A DNA stretch of 38,067 bases from a virus, in IMG/VR virus record IMGVR_UViG_3300046780_000204, positions 1 through 38,067 of that record, one strand, 5' to 3'. Positions 23,649 through 31,783 of the stretch are shown piece after piece (positions within the stretch are counted from its first letter, which is position 1; every line of letters starts with the position of its first letter). The notes beneath the pieces were generated by a model. The model was given only the letters and a program-made list of their open reading frames with translations. It was not told the DNA's origin and ran no database searches. Made by a program: the position numbers and the translations under genes.

Positions 23649-25253
23649 ATGGCCGGTCCCCAAGACTATCTGACGGTGAAAGGACCGGAAGGCGCCAGCT
23701 ATTCGCTGCCGAAATTCGACCTCGGCTCACAGATCGCGTCGCTCCCGACTTCGTATCAGGAGGGCCAGCAGTACGGCGTCAAGCGCGCCCTGCAGACGGC
23801 GTTCAAGGACGGGTTTCCTACCGATCAGCAGGGAAATCCCGATTACAATGCAATGGCAACCCGCTTGCTGGCGATCGGCGGCCCTGAAGCCGCGCAGCCA
23901 TATTTCCAAATGGGCTTGCAGCAGGGCAATGCAGCCGGCAATCAGGCAGTTCTCGGCGGCCAGCCGGCGCCGCAAGGTGGCCAAGGCAATCCGCCGCAGA
24001 CATTCACGCCGATGGCGCCGAATGCAGCGACCGGCCCCAGCGGCATCACGGGCGAGCACCCGAGCACGGGCGGCGGCTCGATCTTCCCGTACAAGCCGGG
24101 AACGTCGCCGCCGCAGATCATGAGCGGCGGCCCGCAAGGTGGCGCCGGCCTTGGCGGCCAGCCAGCGCCGTTTGCCGGCAATCGCGATCAGCAGGGTGCG
24201 CCTCCTGGTCCAGTAGGTGGCGGCACGATCACCCAGGACGGCACCACCGGCCAGCCTGCGGTACCTACATCATCGCGCGAGACGGCAAATAATGGCCAGC
24301 AGGACCGGCGCATTGTGGCAGCCGATCGTCTCGACGCGCATGCCGCACTAATTCTGCAGCAGGCATCGCGCTATGGTCAATCGCCGGCCGCCGTGAAGAC
24401 GTTGCAGGACCGCGCGCAACAACTCACGGACCAGGCCAAGCAGTATCGCGAGGCGGCGCTAAAGGACACGGAGGCCACGCCTGAGCAAAAGAACCTTACT
24501 TCGGGCGCCTCCGAAAAAACCGCGATCCAAAAGCAGGAGATCGATCAATCCGGGAAACTCTATCAAAGCCTTGTTGGCCAAGGTCGCACCGGTAGCACGA
24601 TGGTGCATGACGCCCAAGAGGCGCGCTCTCTCCTGCAACATCCTGATATGTTTACAGGCCTTGGGGCTGAAACGGCAGGGAAGACGGTTCAACTCGCCAA
24701 GTTGATCGGCCTTCCGGCAACCAGCAAGTTACCTGATTTGCAGGCCGAATTGCTGAAAAGCACATCGAACTCCGTTCTCAATCAAATGTCGCTCCTGAAG
24801 GCATCTTCGGAGGAAGGCGGGGCCGGATCGGCGGGCCGGATATTCGCCCCCGAAGTCGAGCAGATGATCAAATCCTCGGCCAGTATAGAAAACCCGACGG
24901 CGGCAAATCTTTACTTGACTACGCTCAAGGAGCGTACCGGCTCGTTTCTCAGTCAGATTGGTCAAATGGCTATCAAATACAAAAAAGAACATGGCGGCAT
25001 CCTCGATGCTGGCTTTGATCAGGAACTATCAGACAAACTCGGAAGCCACCACGCCATGACGGACCAGGAGAGACAGGACCCGACATTGCTTTCCAGTCGG
25101 GAGTTTAGTTCGCCGCAAGAGGCAATGAAGGCCAAGGTGCAGCCTGGGGAAACAATTCGAGTCCGTACCGGTCCCGGTATGCTGGACTTCAAGTATCTCC
25201 ACTATGGCGGCGTAAGTAAGGGCGGCGTAAGTAAGAGGCCTATGAACCTATGA
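23649..25253 (+). CDS. Probable DNA-ejection protein
   Basis: This encodes 534 residues. The N-terminal third is Gly/Pro/Gln-rich and disordered. From ~200 it is strongly helical (DRLDAHAALILQQASRYGQS and onward), with a long central coiled part and a beta-rich C-terminus (VQPGETIRVRTGPGMLDFKY). Gene order after the gp10-like hub and its length fit a gp16/gp20-like injected protein. AAAGGA precedes the ATG and the stop overlaps the next start. No peptidoglycan-hydrolase motif was found. The C-terminal segment is less GC-rich. Confidence 0.6.
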   Translation: MAGPQDYLTVKGPEGASYSLPKFDLGSQIASLPTSYQEGQQYGVKRALQTAFKDGFPTDQQGNPDYNAMATRLLAIGGPEAAQPYFQMGLQQGNAAGNQAVLGGQPAPQGGQGNPPQTFTPMAPNAATGPSGITGEHPSTGGGSIFPYKPGTSPPQIMSGGPQGGAGLGGQPAPFAGNRDQQGAPPGPVGGGTITQDGTTGQPAVPTSSRETANNGQQDRRIVAADRLDAHAALILQQASRYGQSPAAVKTLQDRAQQLTDQAKQYREAALKDTEATPEQKNLTSGASEKTAIQKQEIDQSGKLYQSLVGQGRTGSTMVHDAQEARSLLQHPDMFTGLGAETAGKTVQLAKLIGLPATSKLPDLQAELLKSTSNSVLNQMSLLKASSEEGGAGSAGRIFAPEVEQMIKSSASIENPTAANLYLTTLKERTGSFLSQIGQMAIKYKKEHGGILDAGFDQELSDKLGSHHAMTDQERQDPTLLSSREFSSPQEAMKAKVQPGETIRVRTGPGMLDFKYLHYGGVSKGGVSKRPMNL

Positions 25254-26848
25254 CTGACGCTGTCACCGTATCGCCAGATGAATGGTCGGGGGCTGGCTTC
25301 AGGGAACTTCCGCAGCCTTCAGCGCCGCCGGCCACCGGAGACCCTTGGGCGGCGGCCGGGTTCACAGACATAGCGAACTCCGCTCCGCCCAAGCCAGGCG
25401 GCCTCGCTGGCGCATGGGATGAGATCAAGAACCGTTTCAATAACGAGTCCGGCGGCGGACTGATCGGCATGATTGGCCACGCCTATCACTTGGGGTCAAA
25501 ACTCGGGTCCGGCGAGATTGATCCGTCCACACCGGAGGGCGCGCTGGCCGGCGCTGATGCAGCCCTTACCTTCGGGCCGCCGACGCCTGGAGCGCTTGGA
25601 AAGCTCCTTCCGAACGCTGGCCGCGCCACCACCCAGGCTTTGTCTCCGGGCCAGCAGGCCGCGGCCACCGCGGAGCGCCTTGGCGCGCCACTCCCAAGGG
25701 GCGTGGCGAGTGATAGCCGTGCCCTGCAATCGACGACATCGGCAGCGGCTTCCGTTCCGATCATCGGATCGCGCATCCGCAATGCGGTGGACGCCACGCG
25801 GGAAGCTGCTGGCGAGGCTGTCGGGCAATCTGGCGTCGATGATGCGATTGCCGCCAACAAGCAGCGCATCAATGACCTCTATGACGGCGTGCGCGGTCAA
25901 ATCGATCCTGACCGGCCCATGCCGATGCTTCGCACCGGAGCGGTGCTCGATCGCGTCAAGGCGCAGCGCACAGCCGCCGGGTGGCAAAATCCCAGCCAGG
26001 GGCTCGAGCAATTCGAGAACCTGGCGACTGATGGAGCAAGTTTCAACGGGGCGCAGAGGGCGCGGGTGGATGCGCGGGAGGCCGGCAACTCGCTAACTCC
26101 AAATCCCGGCTTCAACGCTGCCGACTACAACGCGATCAGCCGGGCTATGACGGCAGACATCCGAAACAACCTTGAAGTTCAGGGCGGCCAGCGTGCGCTA
26201 TCCGGCTTCGACCGCGCGGAACAAAGCTTCGGCCCGATCTCGGAAGCGAACGCAGTGCTTTCCCGAATTTCCCGGCAGCGTGGCCCAGGAGCTGGCCTGG
26301 ACGAGCTTGGATTCAACCCGGCGACTGGGCAATTCAGCCTCGATAAGTTCGTGACCTCATGGAACAAGATCAAGCCGGAGTCACGACCGTTCGTTCCGGC
26401 ACCGCAGCATGCCAGCAATATCCAGGATATTTTTCAGATGGGCTCGCACATCAAATCGTCGATGCGCGAGCAGAACACCTCGCACACATCAACGCCGCTG
26501 ATCATGATGGATCTGGCGCGGGATGCGATTCTGGGAGGCGTGGCGATCGGAACCGGAGCAGTAGGGGCCGGTTCGGCTCTTGGCGGCGCCGCAATGGCGG
26601 CCCCTGCTATTATGCTCATGCGCTGGCTGTCGAATCCGGCCAAGGCATCGGCGATGGCAAAATTCGGACGCGCGAACTACGCCTACACGTCAGCCCCAAC
26701 TACCGCCCGGCAGGCGGCGCTGAACATCGCCACTCGGAATCTCGCAAGCAATCTCGGCGTTCCGGTCGCTAACATAGTAAAACGTATGTCGGCGAGCCCG
26801 AACGCAAATGCCGTCCCACTCCAGCCCGCCGGCAATGCCAAGGAATAG
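25250..26848 (+). CDS. Probable DNA-ejection protein
   Basis: This encodes 532 residues. After an acidic N-terminus it is largely helical, with Ala/Arg-rich coiled segments. A hydrophobic Gly/Ala stretch near 425-455 (AILGGVAIGTGAVGAGSALG, then MAAPAIMLM) could insert in a membrane. This pairing of long helices with a late hydrophobic segment is common in podovirus injection proteins. The start overlaps the previous stop (ATGA). A 127-nt gap follows on this strand before the tail-fibre gene. Confidence 0.6.
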   Translation: MTDAVTVSPDEWSGAGFRELPQPSAPPATGDPWAAAGFTDIANSAPPKPGGLAGAWDEIKNRFNNESGGGLIGMIGHAYHLGSKLGSGEIDPSTPEGALAGADAALTFGPPTPGALGKLLPNAGRATTQALSPGQQAAATAERLGAPLPRGVASDSRALQSTTSAAASVPIIGSRIRNAVDATREAAGEAVGQSGVDDAIAANKQRINDLYDGVRGQIDPDRPMPMLRTGAVLDRVKAQRTAAGWQNPSQGLEQFENLATDGASFNGAQRARVDAREAGNSLTPNPGFNAADYNAISRAMTADIRNNLEVQGGQRALSGFDRAEQSFGPISEANAVLSRISRQRGPGAGLDELGFNPATGQFSLDKFVTSWNKIKPESRPFVPAPQHASNIQDIFQMGSHIKSSMREQNTSHTSTPLIMMDLARDAILGGVAIGTGAVGAGSALGGAAMAAPAIMLMRWLSNPAKASAMAKFGRANYAYTSAPTTARQAALNIATRNLASNLGVPVANIVKRMSASPNANAVPLQPAGNAKE

Positions 26849-27007
26849 GGCGGCCGTCCAGCCTGGGCCAACGCTCAGAACTACCATCCATAGGCAAACC
26901 CAAATGATCATGTGCCAGTGCTTGCCAGGTGCCTTCCGCTCGATCCAAAGCGCGAGCGGGAAGATCGCCAACCATATGAAAATCCAGATGATCGGGTTCC
27001 TCAGCAT
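26690..27007 (-). CDS. Possible small antisense membrane protein
   Basis: This minus-strand frame (105 residues from ATG 27007) opens with two strongly hydrophobic segments, NPIIWIFIWLAIFPLALWIE and HMIIWVCLWMVVLSVG, joined by the basic loop RKAPGKHW. The first 60 codons span the only gap (26849-26975) in the plus-strand late genes, plus the signal peptide of the next gene. The C-terminal part overlaps the upstream ejection gene and looks less natural. The ribosome site is weak. It could be a real holin-like gene or an accident of antisense composition. Confidence 0.3.
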   Translation of the reverse strand: MLRNPIIWIFIWLAIFPLALWIERKAPGKHWHMIIWVCLWMVVLSVGPGWTAALFLGIAGGLEWDGICVRARRHTFYYVSDRNAEIACEIPSGDVQRRLPGGSWG

Positions 27008-28145
27008 CCTCGCGGTGCTCCTCGGTGCGCAGCCTGCATCGGCCCAGGGCTCGCTGCCGATCGCGCTGCAGCAAGTCTCCGACCAGAACGGCAAGCCGAT
27101 CGTCGGGGCATTGCTGTATTTCTATCAGGTCGGCACGGTCGCGACCCGGCAGGACAGTTTCCAGGATACGGGCCTCACCAACGCAAATCAATGGCCGCTC
27201 CCGAGCGATGCCTACGGCCGGATCCCGATGTTCTACGTGGCCTCGGGCTCGATCCATGTGCGGCTGACCGATCCGGGCGGCCTGGTCATCTTCGACTATC
27301 CGAACATGCTGGTCATCGGGCCGGCCGGCGCCGGCGGCGGCGGCGGCTCGGTCGATCCGACCTCGATCGCGTCAACAGGGGACGTGAAATTTCGGATATC
27401 CGCCGAGACATTGACCGGTTGGGTACGCATGAACGGCAATACGATCGGCAACGCCGTGAGCGGGGCAACCGAGCGCGCCAACACCGACACACAGGCATTG
27501 TTCATCTATCTTTGGAATCTTGGCCCATTCCCTGTGTCGGGTGGTCGTGGCGCATCGGGATTGGCCGATTTCAACGCCAATAAAACAATAACGACGATTG
27601 ATATGCGTGGTCTTGCGCCACATGGCCTTGACACCATGGGAGCAGCGGCGCCTGCGGGGCGTTTGACTGGGGCTCTCTTTGGGCCACCATATAACGGGAA
27701 CTCCAACACATTCGCTTCGACCGGCGGCGAGGCCAGTCATACGATCACGCAGGCGCAATTGCCGGCAGTGAGTCAGACGTGGACACAAACTGGCGGCAGC
27801 GGCACTGCAAATTGGACCCAGACCGGTACCGGCACGGCAGTATTCCACGGAAATGCCGGTTCAGGCCCTTTGACTGATAATGCCGGGACGACAATCAATA
27901 ATCCGCTCGCGCAAAATCAATTTATTGCATTCGGCATCACTATCGGTGGACCTATCAATGCAGGTCAGGCCAGCGGAGGAAAAGTAACTATAACGCCCAC
28001 CGGCAGTGTAGACACTGTCTCGGTCGCGGGGACTGTGGGCATTACCGGGGTCACGGTAACCGGTACGGTAAGCGGTTTTGGCTCTGGCGCCGCAATGAAT
28101 GTCATGAACCCGTTCATCCTCGGCACGTACTACATTAAGCTGTGA
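26976..28145 (+). CDS. Signal-peptide-bearing tail fibre / collar-type protein
   Basis: This encodes 389 residues. The signal peptide is MKIQMIGFLSILAVLLGAQP then ASAQ. A beta-sandwich domain follows (GKPIVGALLYFYQVGTVATR, then HVRLTDPGG), then a tail-collar-like region (LTGWVRMNGNTIGNAVSGAT and ALFIYLWN; compare the GW...G...YP.LF pattern). The Thr/Gly-rich C-terminus (AVFHGNAGSGPLTDNAGTT) has the repeat-like character of fibre tips. ATG 26976 was chosen so that the signal peptide is N-terminal; the ribosome site is weak, and the in-frame ATG 26808 lies within the upstream gene. Confidence 0.65.
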   Translation: MKIQMIGFLSILAVLLGAQPASAQGSLPIALQQVSDQNGKPIVGALLYFYQVGTVATRQDSFQDTGLTNANQWPLPSDAYGRIPMFYVASGSIHVRLTDPGGLVIFDYPNMLVIGPAGAGGGGGSVDPTSIASTGDVKFRISAETLTGWVRMNGNTIGNAVSGATERANTDTQALFIYLWNLGPFPVSGGRGASGLADFNANKTITTIDMRGLAPHGLDTMGAAAPAGRLTGALFGPPYNGNSNTFASTGGEASHTITQAQLPAVSQTWTQTGGSGTANWTQTGTGTAVFHGNAGSGPLTDNAGTTINNPLAQNQFIAFGITIGGPINAGQASGGKVTITPTGSVDTVSVAGTVGITGVTVTGTVSGFGSGAAMNVMNPFILGTYYIKL

Positions 28146-28151
28146 GGCGCG

Positions 28152-28574
28152 ATGTATTCCGACCGCACACTTCTCCCGCCGGTTTCGAACCGGGAAGACC
28201 TCTATCTTCCACTCTCGGTATTCGATGACGATACCGGCCAGCCCATCGACATGGTGGCGCTCGGCTGGACGTTTCAGTTCGAGATCCGGCGCGGCGGCCC
28301 GAAGAACACCGGCTCGGGCTATATCCCCTTTTACGACTGGGGCACGCCCGACGACCTCGGCCCGTTGATCTCGGCCAAGCTCAACGCGCCGGCAGGAGCT
28401 GGCACGATCATCATCGATGACGTGGGCTTCATGCACGTCATGATCCCGGAGACGCTGATGCGGACGCTTTCCTCAAGCACCTATCAGGCCGCCATGACGG
28501 CAACCGATGGGTTCAATACACGGCAGTTGTTCCTCGCAAGGCTACCGGTGCTATTCGGTGGAGTTACCACATGA
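28152..28574 (+). CDS. Tail-fibre-associated small beta protein
   Basis: This encodes 140 residues, beta-rich (YLPLSVFDDDTGQPIDMVAL, FQFEIRRGG, and a C-terminal TRQLFLARLPVLFGGV). It resembles the short baseplate/fibre-linker proteins that precede receptor-binding proteins in other phages, where they make a module joining fibre to tail. GAGG lies upstream of the ATG, and its stop overlaps the tailspike start (ATGA), favouring a shared structure. Confidence 0.6.
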   Translation: MYSDRTLLPPVSNREDLYLPLSVFDDDTGQPIDMVALGWTFQFEIRRGGPKNTGSGYIPFYDWGTPDDLGPLISAKLNAPAGAGTIIIDDVGFMHVMIPETLMRTLSSSTYQAAMTATDGFNTRQLFLARLPVLFGGVTT

Positions 28575-30439
28575 GCAATATGCCGGCGAACGTCCGCATC
28601 AGCGCCCAATTTCCATTCCCCGCCGGGGTTGCTGGCGCGACGCCGATCGCCATCACCAAGACCAACGGGATCTGGGCGGTGGCGCTGCCGCTCGGTGCGC
28701 TCGCAACGCAATTGCCGGCCGGCGGCAGCCTGACGACAGATTATCTGCTGGTCTGGGACTCGCTCTCGGGCACATATTTCAAGATGCCGGTCTCGAATAT
28801 CCCGACCGGCCCGGCTGGCCCGGCGGGTCCGGCCGGTCCCACAGGACCAGCCGGCGGAATAGCGGATGCACCGTCAGACGGCGTGACCTATGGCCGTAAG
28901 AATGCCGCCTGGAACAATCTCGACGTCATCTACGCACCGGCAAATTTCATCCAGGCGGGTGTTGGTGCCGTAACGCGCAGCATACAGAGCAAGGCGCGCG
29001 AGCAGATCAGCGCCCTCGACTTTGGTGCAATGGGGGATGGAGTAACGGACGACACTGCGCCAATTCAGGCCGCGATCAATACTATCGCAGCCACCGGCAA
29101 CGGTGCGCTCTATCTTCCGGGCGGCTACAGCTACAAGGCATCAGGACTCACGTGGGGCGGGGCGGGTCGCCTTAAAATTTACGGCGATGGACCGGGTACG
29201 TTTTTAATAATGGGGACCACGACGGGCATCCTGTTTACGGCGACAGCGGGTTACGTCGATATTGAGGGGATGTCGGTTTTTCATCCCGTGCAAGGCGCTT
29301 CGACCGCCGGCTATTTCTTCAAATTTTCCAATACCCTGGCAATTATCCGCAATGTTCAATTCTTCAACGGGTTCAACGTTGCTCGCTGGGAGGACGGTTG
29401 CTTTCAAGGTGGCGCGGCCAATATCACGGCTCGCGGCTTGAAAAATGACTTGTTCCAAGTCGATGTGTCGCCTTTGGCCGGGCCAATAGGCGGAAACATG
29501 ATCTTCGAAAGGATAAACTCACAGGCTGATTCCACCAATATAGGGACCGGCTTGCGCCTGGTGTCCGGCGATGGAATTCACGTTATAAATAGTGCAATCC
29601 TGGGATTCTTTAACGGTATTTCTGCAATTCCATCCGCGAGCCGAAATTATCTTGCCAACCTGTATTTTACCGATGTTGTTGTTGACGGCGCTGGCGGCCC
29701 GGCCGGGCAGGGACCGGGTTGGTTCTTCGACGGCACGAGCGGGCCGCTCTTGCGTGTGTTCATGTCCAATTGCTGGGCGGGTGCGATTGCCGGCGGCAAT
29801 GGAGTGGAGATAAAGAACACCAAGGTATTCTCGTGGGTGTTGGGTATGATCATCGACTGCGGGCAGAGTGGAATTGTAGTTGATGTCGGGAGCCGGGAGG
29901 TTTCACTTGAGGGCATTGTCGTCACCGGTAATTCTGCTCTGTCTTCCTCCACCTATCACGGCATCGTGGTATTCACCGGCTCGGATCGAGTCAGCGTCAA
30001 GAATTGCCGATCGGGAGCGACCTACAACGGCACGGACGGAACGACGCAAACCAATACCCAGGGGTACGGCCTCATCGTTGCCGATCCGGGCACCACCAAT
30101 TACCAACTGATCGGCAATGACGTTTCCGGCAATCTCACTGCTGGTCTGCTGGACAACGGCGGCGCGGGCGGACGCAGGATTGTAAGGGACAATCCCGGCT
30201 ACAATCCGATCGGGATAAGCAACATCACATTGGGGGCATCGCCGGCAACCTATACCGCCAAGGCGACACCGGAGACAGTCTACATTGCCGGCGGGACGGT
30301 ATCCAACATAACAATCGGAGGCATCACGGTGGCGGTTTCCGTGGGCACTATCCCGGTCGTCCTTGCGCTGAATCCAAATCAATCAATGGTGGTGACATAT
30401 ACCGCCGCGCCGACGATTACGACCACGAACAAACAATAG
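28571..30439 (+). CDS. Tailspike with collagen-like linker and pectate-lyase-fold domain
   Basis: This encodes 622 residues. Residues 1-78 form a virion-anchoring domain, 79-96 a collagen-like (Gly-Pro-Ala)n stalk, and 135-170 carry the hallmark SALDFGAMGDGVTDDTAPIQ of the pectate-lyase superfamily spike head. Residues ~170-540 are a right-handed beta-helix with repeated short strands (VEIKNTKVFSWVLGMIIDCG). The last ~90 residues are a beta cap. Such spikes bind and often cleave host surface polysaccharide, fixing host range. Catalytic residues cannot be assigned by eye. Confidence 0.85.
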   Translation: MSNMPANVRISAQFPFPAGVAGATPIAITKTNGIWAVALPLGALATQLPAGGSLTTDYLLVWDSLSGTYFKMPVSNIPTGPAGPAGPAGPTGPAGGIADAPSDGVTYGRKNAAWNNLDVIYAPANFIQAGVGAVTRSIQSKAREQISALDFGAMGDGVTDDTAPIQAAINTIAATGNGALYLPGGYSYKASGLTWGGAGRLKIYGDGPGTFLIMGTTTGILFTATAGYVDIEGMSVFHPVQGASTAGYFFKFSNTLAIIRNVQFFNGFNVARWEDGCFQGGAANITARGLKNDLFQVDVSPLAGPIGGNMIFERINSQADSTNIGTGLRLVSGDGIHVINSAILGFFNGISAIPSASRNYLANLYFTDVVVDGAGGPAGQGPGWFFDGTSGPLLRVFMSNCWAGAIAGGNGVEIKNTKVFSWVLGMIIDCGQSGIVVDVGSREVSLEGIVVTGNSALSSSTYHGIVVFTGSDRVSVKNCRSGATYNGTDGTTQTNTQGYGLIVADPGTTNYQLIGNDVSGNLTAGLLDNGGAGGRRIVRDNPGYNPIGISNITLGASPATYTAKATPETVYIAGGTVSNITIGGITVAVSVGTIPVVLALNPNQSMVVTYTAAPTITTTNKQ

Positions 30440-30448
30440 GGCGCTGCG

Positions 30449-30670
30449 ATGAATTTCACCGAGGAAAGCGCCAAGGTCGCAACCGGTGCGATCGACGCCA
30501 TGAAGAGCACGCCGCTCGCGATCGCATTGCTGGTCGTAAATGTCGTCTTCCTCGCCTTCGCCACCTATGTGCTGGGCGAGGTCGCGTCCAACGCGCAAGA
30601 GCGCGACAAGACGCAGAGCGATCTGATCACCAAGCTGGTGACCGAATGCCGCCAGACGGGGCCGACGTGA
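30449..30670 (+). CDS. Small single-pass membrane protein (lysis region)
   Basis: This encodes 73 residues. One membrane segment, STPLAIALLVVNVVFLAFAT (about 20-40), lies between an amphipathic N-terminus (FTEESAKVATGAIDAMK) and a charged C-terminus. It starts 9 nt after the tailspike stop. Size, topology and location next to another membrane protein are consistent with a holin or holin accessory, but function is not shown. Confidence 0.65.
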   Translation: MNFTEESAKVATGAIDAMKSTPLAIALLVVNVVFLAFATYVLGEVASNAQERDKTQSDLITKLVTECRQTGPT

Positions 30671-30694
30671 GGCATCAACCCATAGGAGAACGCC

Positions 30695-30895
30695 ATGATC
30701 GCGCTGTTGGTTTATCTCGTGATCATCGTGATCGTGGTCATATTCTTGTGGTGGTTGATGCAGCAAGTACCGCTGCCGCCGCCGCTGCAAAAGATCGCAA
30801 CCATTGTGCTGGTGGCAATCGGCGTCATTGTCCTGATCGGACTGCTGCTGCAATTCAGCGGCGGCGGCTCGCTGCACATGCCGCGGCTGCAATGA
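30695..30895 (+). CDS. Small two-pass membrane protein, holin-like
   Basis: This encodes 66 residues. Two hydrophobic segments (MIALLVYLVIIVIVVIFLWW and IATIVLVAIGVIVLIGLLLQ) flank the loop QQVPLPPPLQK. This matches the small Thivi_2564-type membrane proteins found in phages and plasmids of proteobacteria. GGAG precedes the ATG. Two-pass topology would suit a class II holin. The stop is immediately followed by the stop of a converging minus-strand gene. Confidence 0.65.
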   Translation: MIALLVYLVIIVIVVIFLWWLMQQVPLPPPLQKIATIVLVAIGVIVLIGLLLQFSGGGSLHMPRLQ

Positions 30896-31039
30896 TTAGG
30901 GAAACATCGCCTCCAGCACGTGCGCCAGCCAAATGCCGGCGGCGATCGTCAGCACGACGGCGATGGTGGCGATGACGCCCCCATGCCGGTGGCGCGCCAA
31001 CCGGTCGCAGACGGCGTCATAGGCTCTTAGCAGTCTCAT
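30896..31039 (-). CDS. Small membrane protein coupled to the GcrA-like gene
   Basis: This encodes 47 residues: a basic N-terminus (MRLLRAYDAVCDRLARHRHG) and one membrane segment (GVIATIAVVLTIAAGIWLAH). GGAGG lies 7 nt upstream of the ATG at 31039. The start overlaps the last 23 nt of the GcrA-like gene, so the two form a minus-strand pair converging on the lysis genes. It is new to this reading because of its short length. Function unknown; a membrane-active lysogenic gene is one possibility. Confidence 0.55.
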   Translation of the reverse strand: MRLLRAYDAVCDRLARHRHGGVIATIAVVLTIAAGIWLAHVLEAMFP

Positions 31040-31487
31040 CCGGCGACCTCCGGCCATCCCAGGAATTCCCGCGCGCGGACGAATGCCCGACCGCGATCGC
31101 GGTGTGCTCCCGGCAATAGGGCACGGTGGCCGGCTTGGTGGTGCCGCAGAAGCGGAACGGCGCCCGCTCGCCGAATGGCCACCGGCAGGTGAAGGCGGTG
31201 AGCTCCATGATGCCGATCGGCCCGTTGGCAGGGGCGACCTCGGGCACCACGGGCGAGGGCAGGGGCCTTGGAAGTATCATCTTGATCCTCTTGCGCGGTT
31301 TCTTGACGGCGGCAGGCTTCCTGACCGTAAGGAGCTGGAGTCCCATGCGGTGGATCTTGCCGATGGCGGCGCTGCGGGTGACGCCGAGCGCGGCGCCGAT
31401 CTGGCGGGCGCTGTAGCCCTGCGCCACCAGGGCGACGAGCCTGGCGGTGCGCTCCTGCGGCCACAGATTGTCGCAATGTGCAGGCAT
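31017..31487 (-). CDS. GcrA-family transcription regulator
   Basis: This encodes 156 residues. The N-terminal helix-turn-helix contains LWPQERTARLVALVAQGYSA, then GVTRSAAIGKIHRMGL. The C-terminus has the family hallmark LTAFTCRWPFGE, FCG and YCREHTAIA, with Cys/His residues. GcrA in Caulobacter and relatives binds sigma-70-RNA polymerase and methylated GANTC promoters to control the cell cycle; phage copies are known in this class. The linker is Lys/Arg/Pro-rich. ATG 31487 was preferred, with GTG 31490 as alternative. It lies beside attP and its upstream region overlaps a proposed integrase arm site. It may be expressed from the prophage. Confidence 0.82.
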   Translation of the reverse strand: MPAHCDNLWPQERTARLVALVAQGYSARQIGAALGVTRSAAIGKIHRMGLQLLTVRKPAAVKKPRKRIKMILPRPLPSPVVPEVAPANGPIGIMELTAFTCRWPFGERAPFRFCGTTKPATVPYCREHTAIAVGHSSARGNSWDGRRSPDETAKSL

Positions 31488-31490
31488 CAC

Positions 31491-31508
31491 CTGTGCCGGT
31501 TTCTGTGC
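31491..31508 (+). repeat. Arm-type repeat, left of att core
   Basis: CTGTGCCGGTTTCTGTGC matches 17 of 18 bases with the copy at 31804-31821 on the far side of the core. A weaker overlapping relative (TGTGCGTCCGTTTGTGC) starts at 31504. Such direct repeats flanking a core are typical integrase arm-binding sites. It sits in the upstream region of the GcrA-like gene. Confidence 0.5.
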
Positions 31509-31714
31509 GTCCGTTTGTGCGCGGTTTGTCCGTCTGGTCCGGTATGTCCGACCAGATAAAATACCGAAAACTCAATAACTTGAGTGGCTGGGGGACTAGG
31601 ATTCGAACCTAGATTGACGGAGTCAGAGAAACCTGTCCCAAAGTGGGTTGCGTCATCCATGATGCTGTTCTGGCGAAAGAATTTCAATTTCTTCTGACGT
31701 AATCCGCGTGTCCA

Positions 31715-31731
31715 TGTGCCTGGTTTTGTGC
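31715..31731 (+). repeat. Arm-type repeat, right of att core
   Basis: TGTGCCTGGTTTTGTGC differs at two positions from the matching 17 bases of the 31804-31821 copy. It lies in the intergenic DNA between core and integrase stop, same orientation as the other copies. Confidence 0.4.
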
Positions 31732-31783
31732 GGCTCCGCTTCTAGACGGGAAATTCTGGCTGGTGGTAGGGGTCGGCGGTGGT

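Larger units (their letters stand above)
31491..31783. other. attP region: tRNA-Gln(CUG) 3' core with arm-type repeats
   Basis: The core at 31585-31628 is, on the minus strand, the last 44 nt of a tRNA-Gln: anticodon loop CTCTGAC, T-arm CTAGG-TTCGAAT-CCTAG, acceptor strand and CCA. The 5' half of a tRNA is absent: bases past 31628 do not pair with TCCGT of the anticodon stem, nor is there a matching acceptor. Flanking features are a palindrome CTCAA-TAAC-TTGAG (31571-31584) and inverted TCTGGTC/GACCAGA (31533-31556). Arm-type repeats lie on both sides of the core. Insertion through this core would restore a host tRNA-Gln. The stretch holds no convincing gene. Confidence 0.8.

Noticed and set aside
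31585-31660. Complete tRNA-Gln gene
   Set aside because: Only the 3' part from the anticodon loop onward is present; the 5' acceptor strand, D-arm and anticodon 5' stem are missing.
31487-31687. Minus-strand 66-codon frame running through the tRNA fragment
   Set aside because: It translates the tRNA 3' end and the att region; such frames are common artefacts at tRNA att sites.
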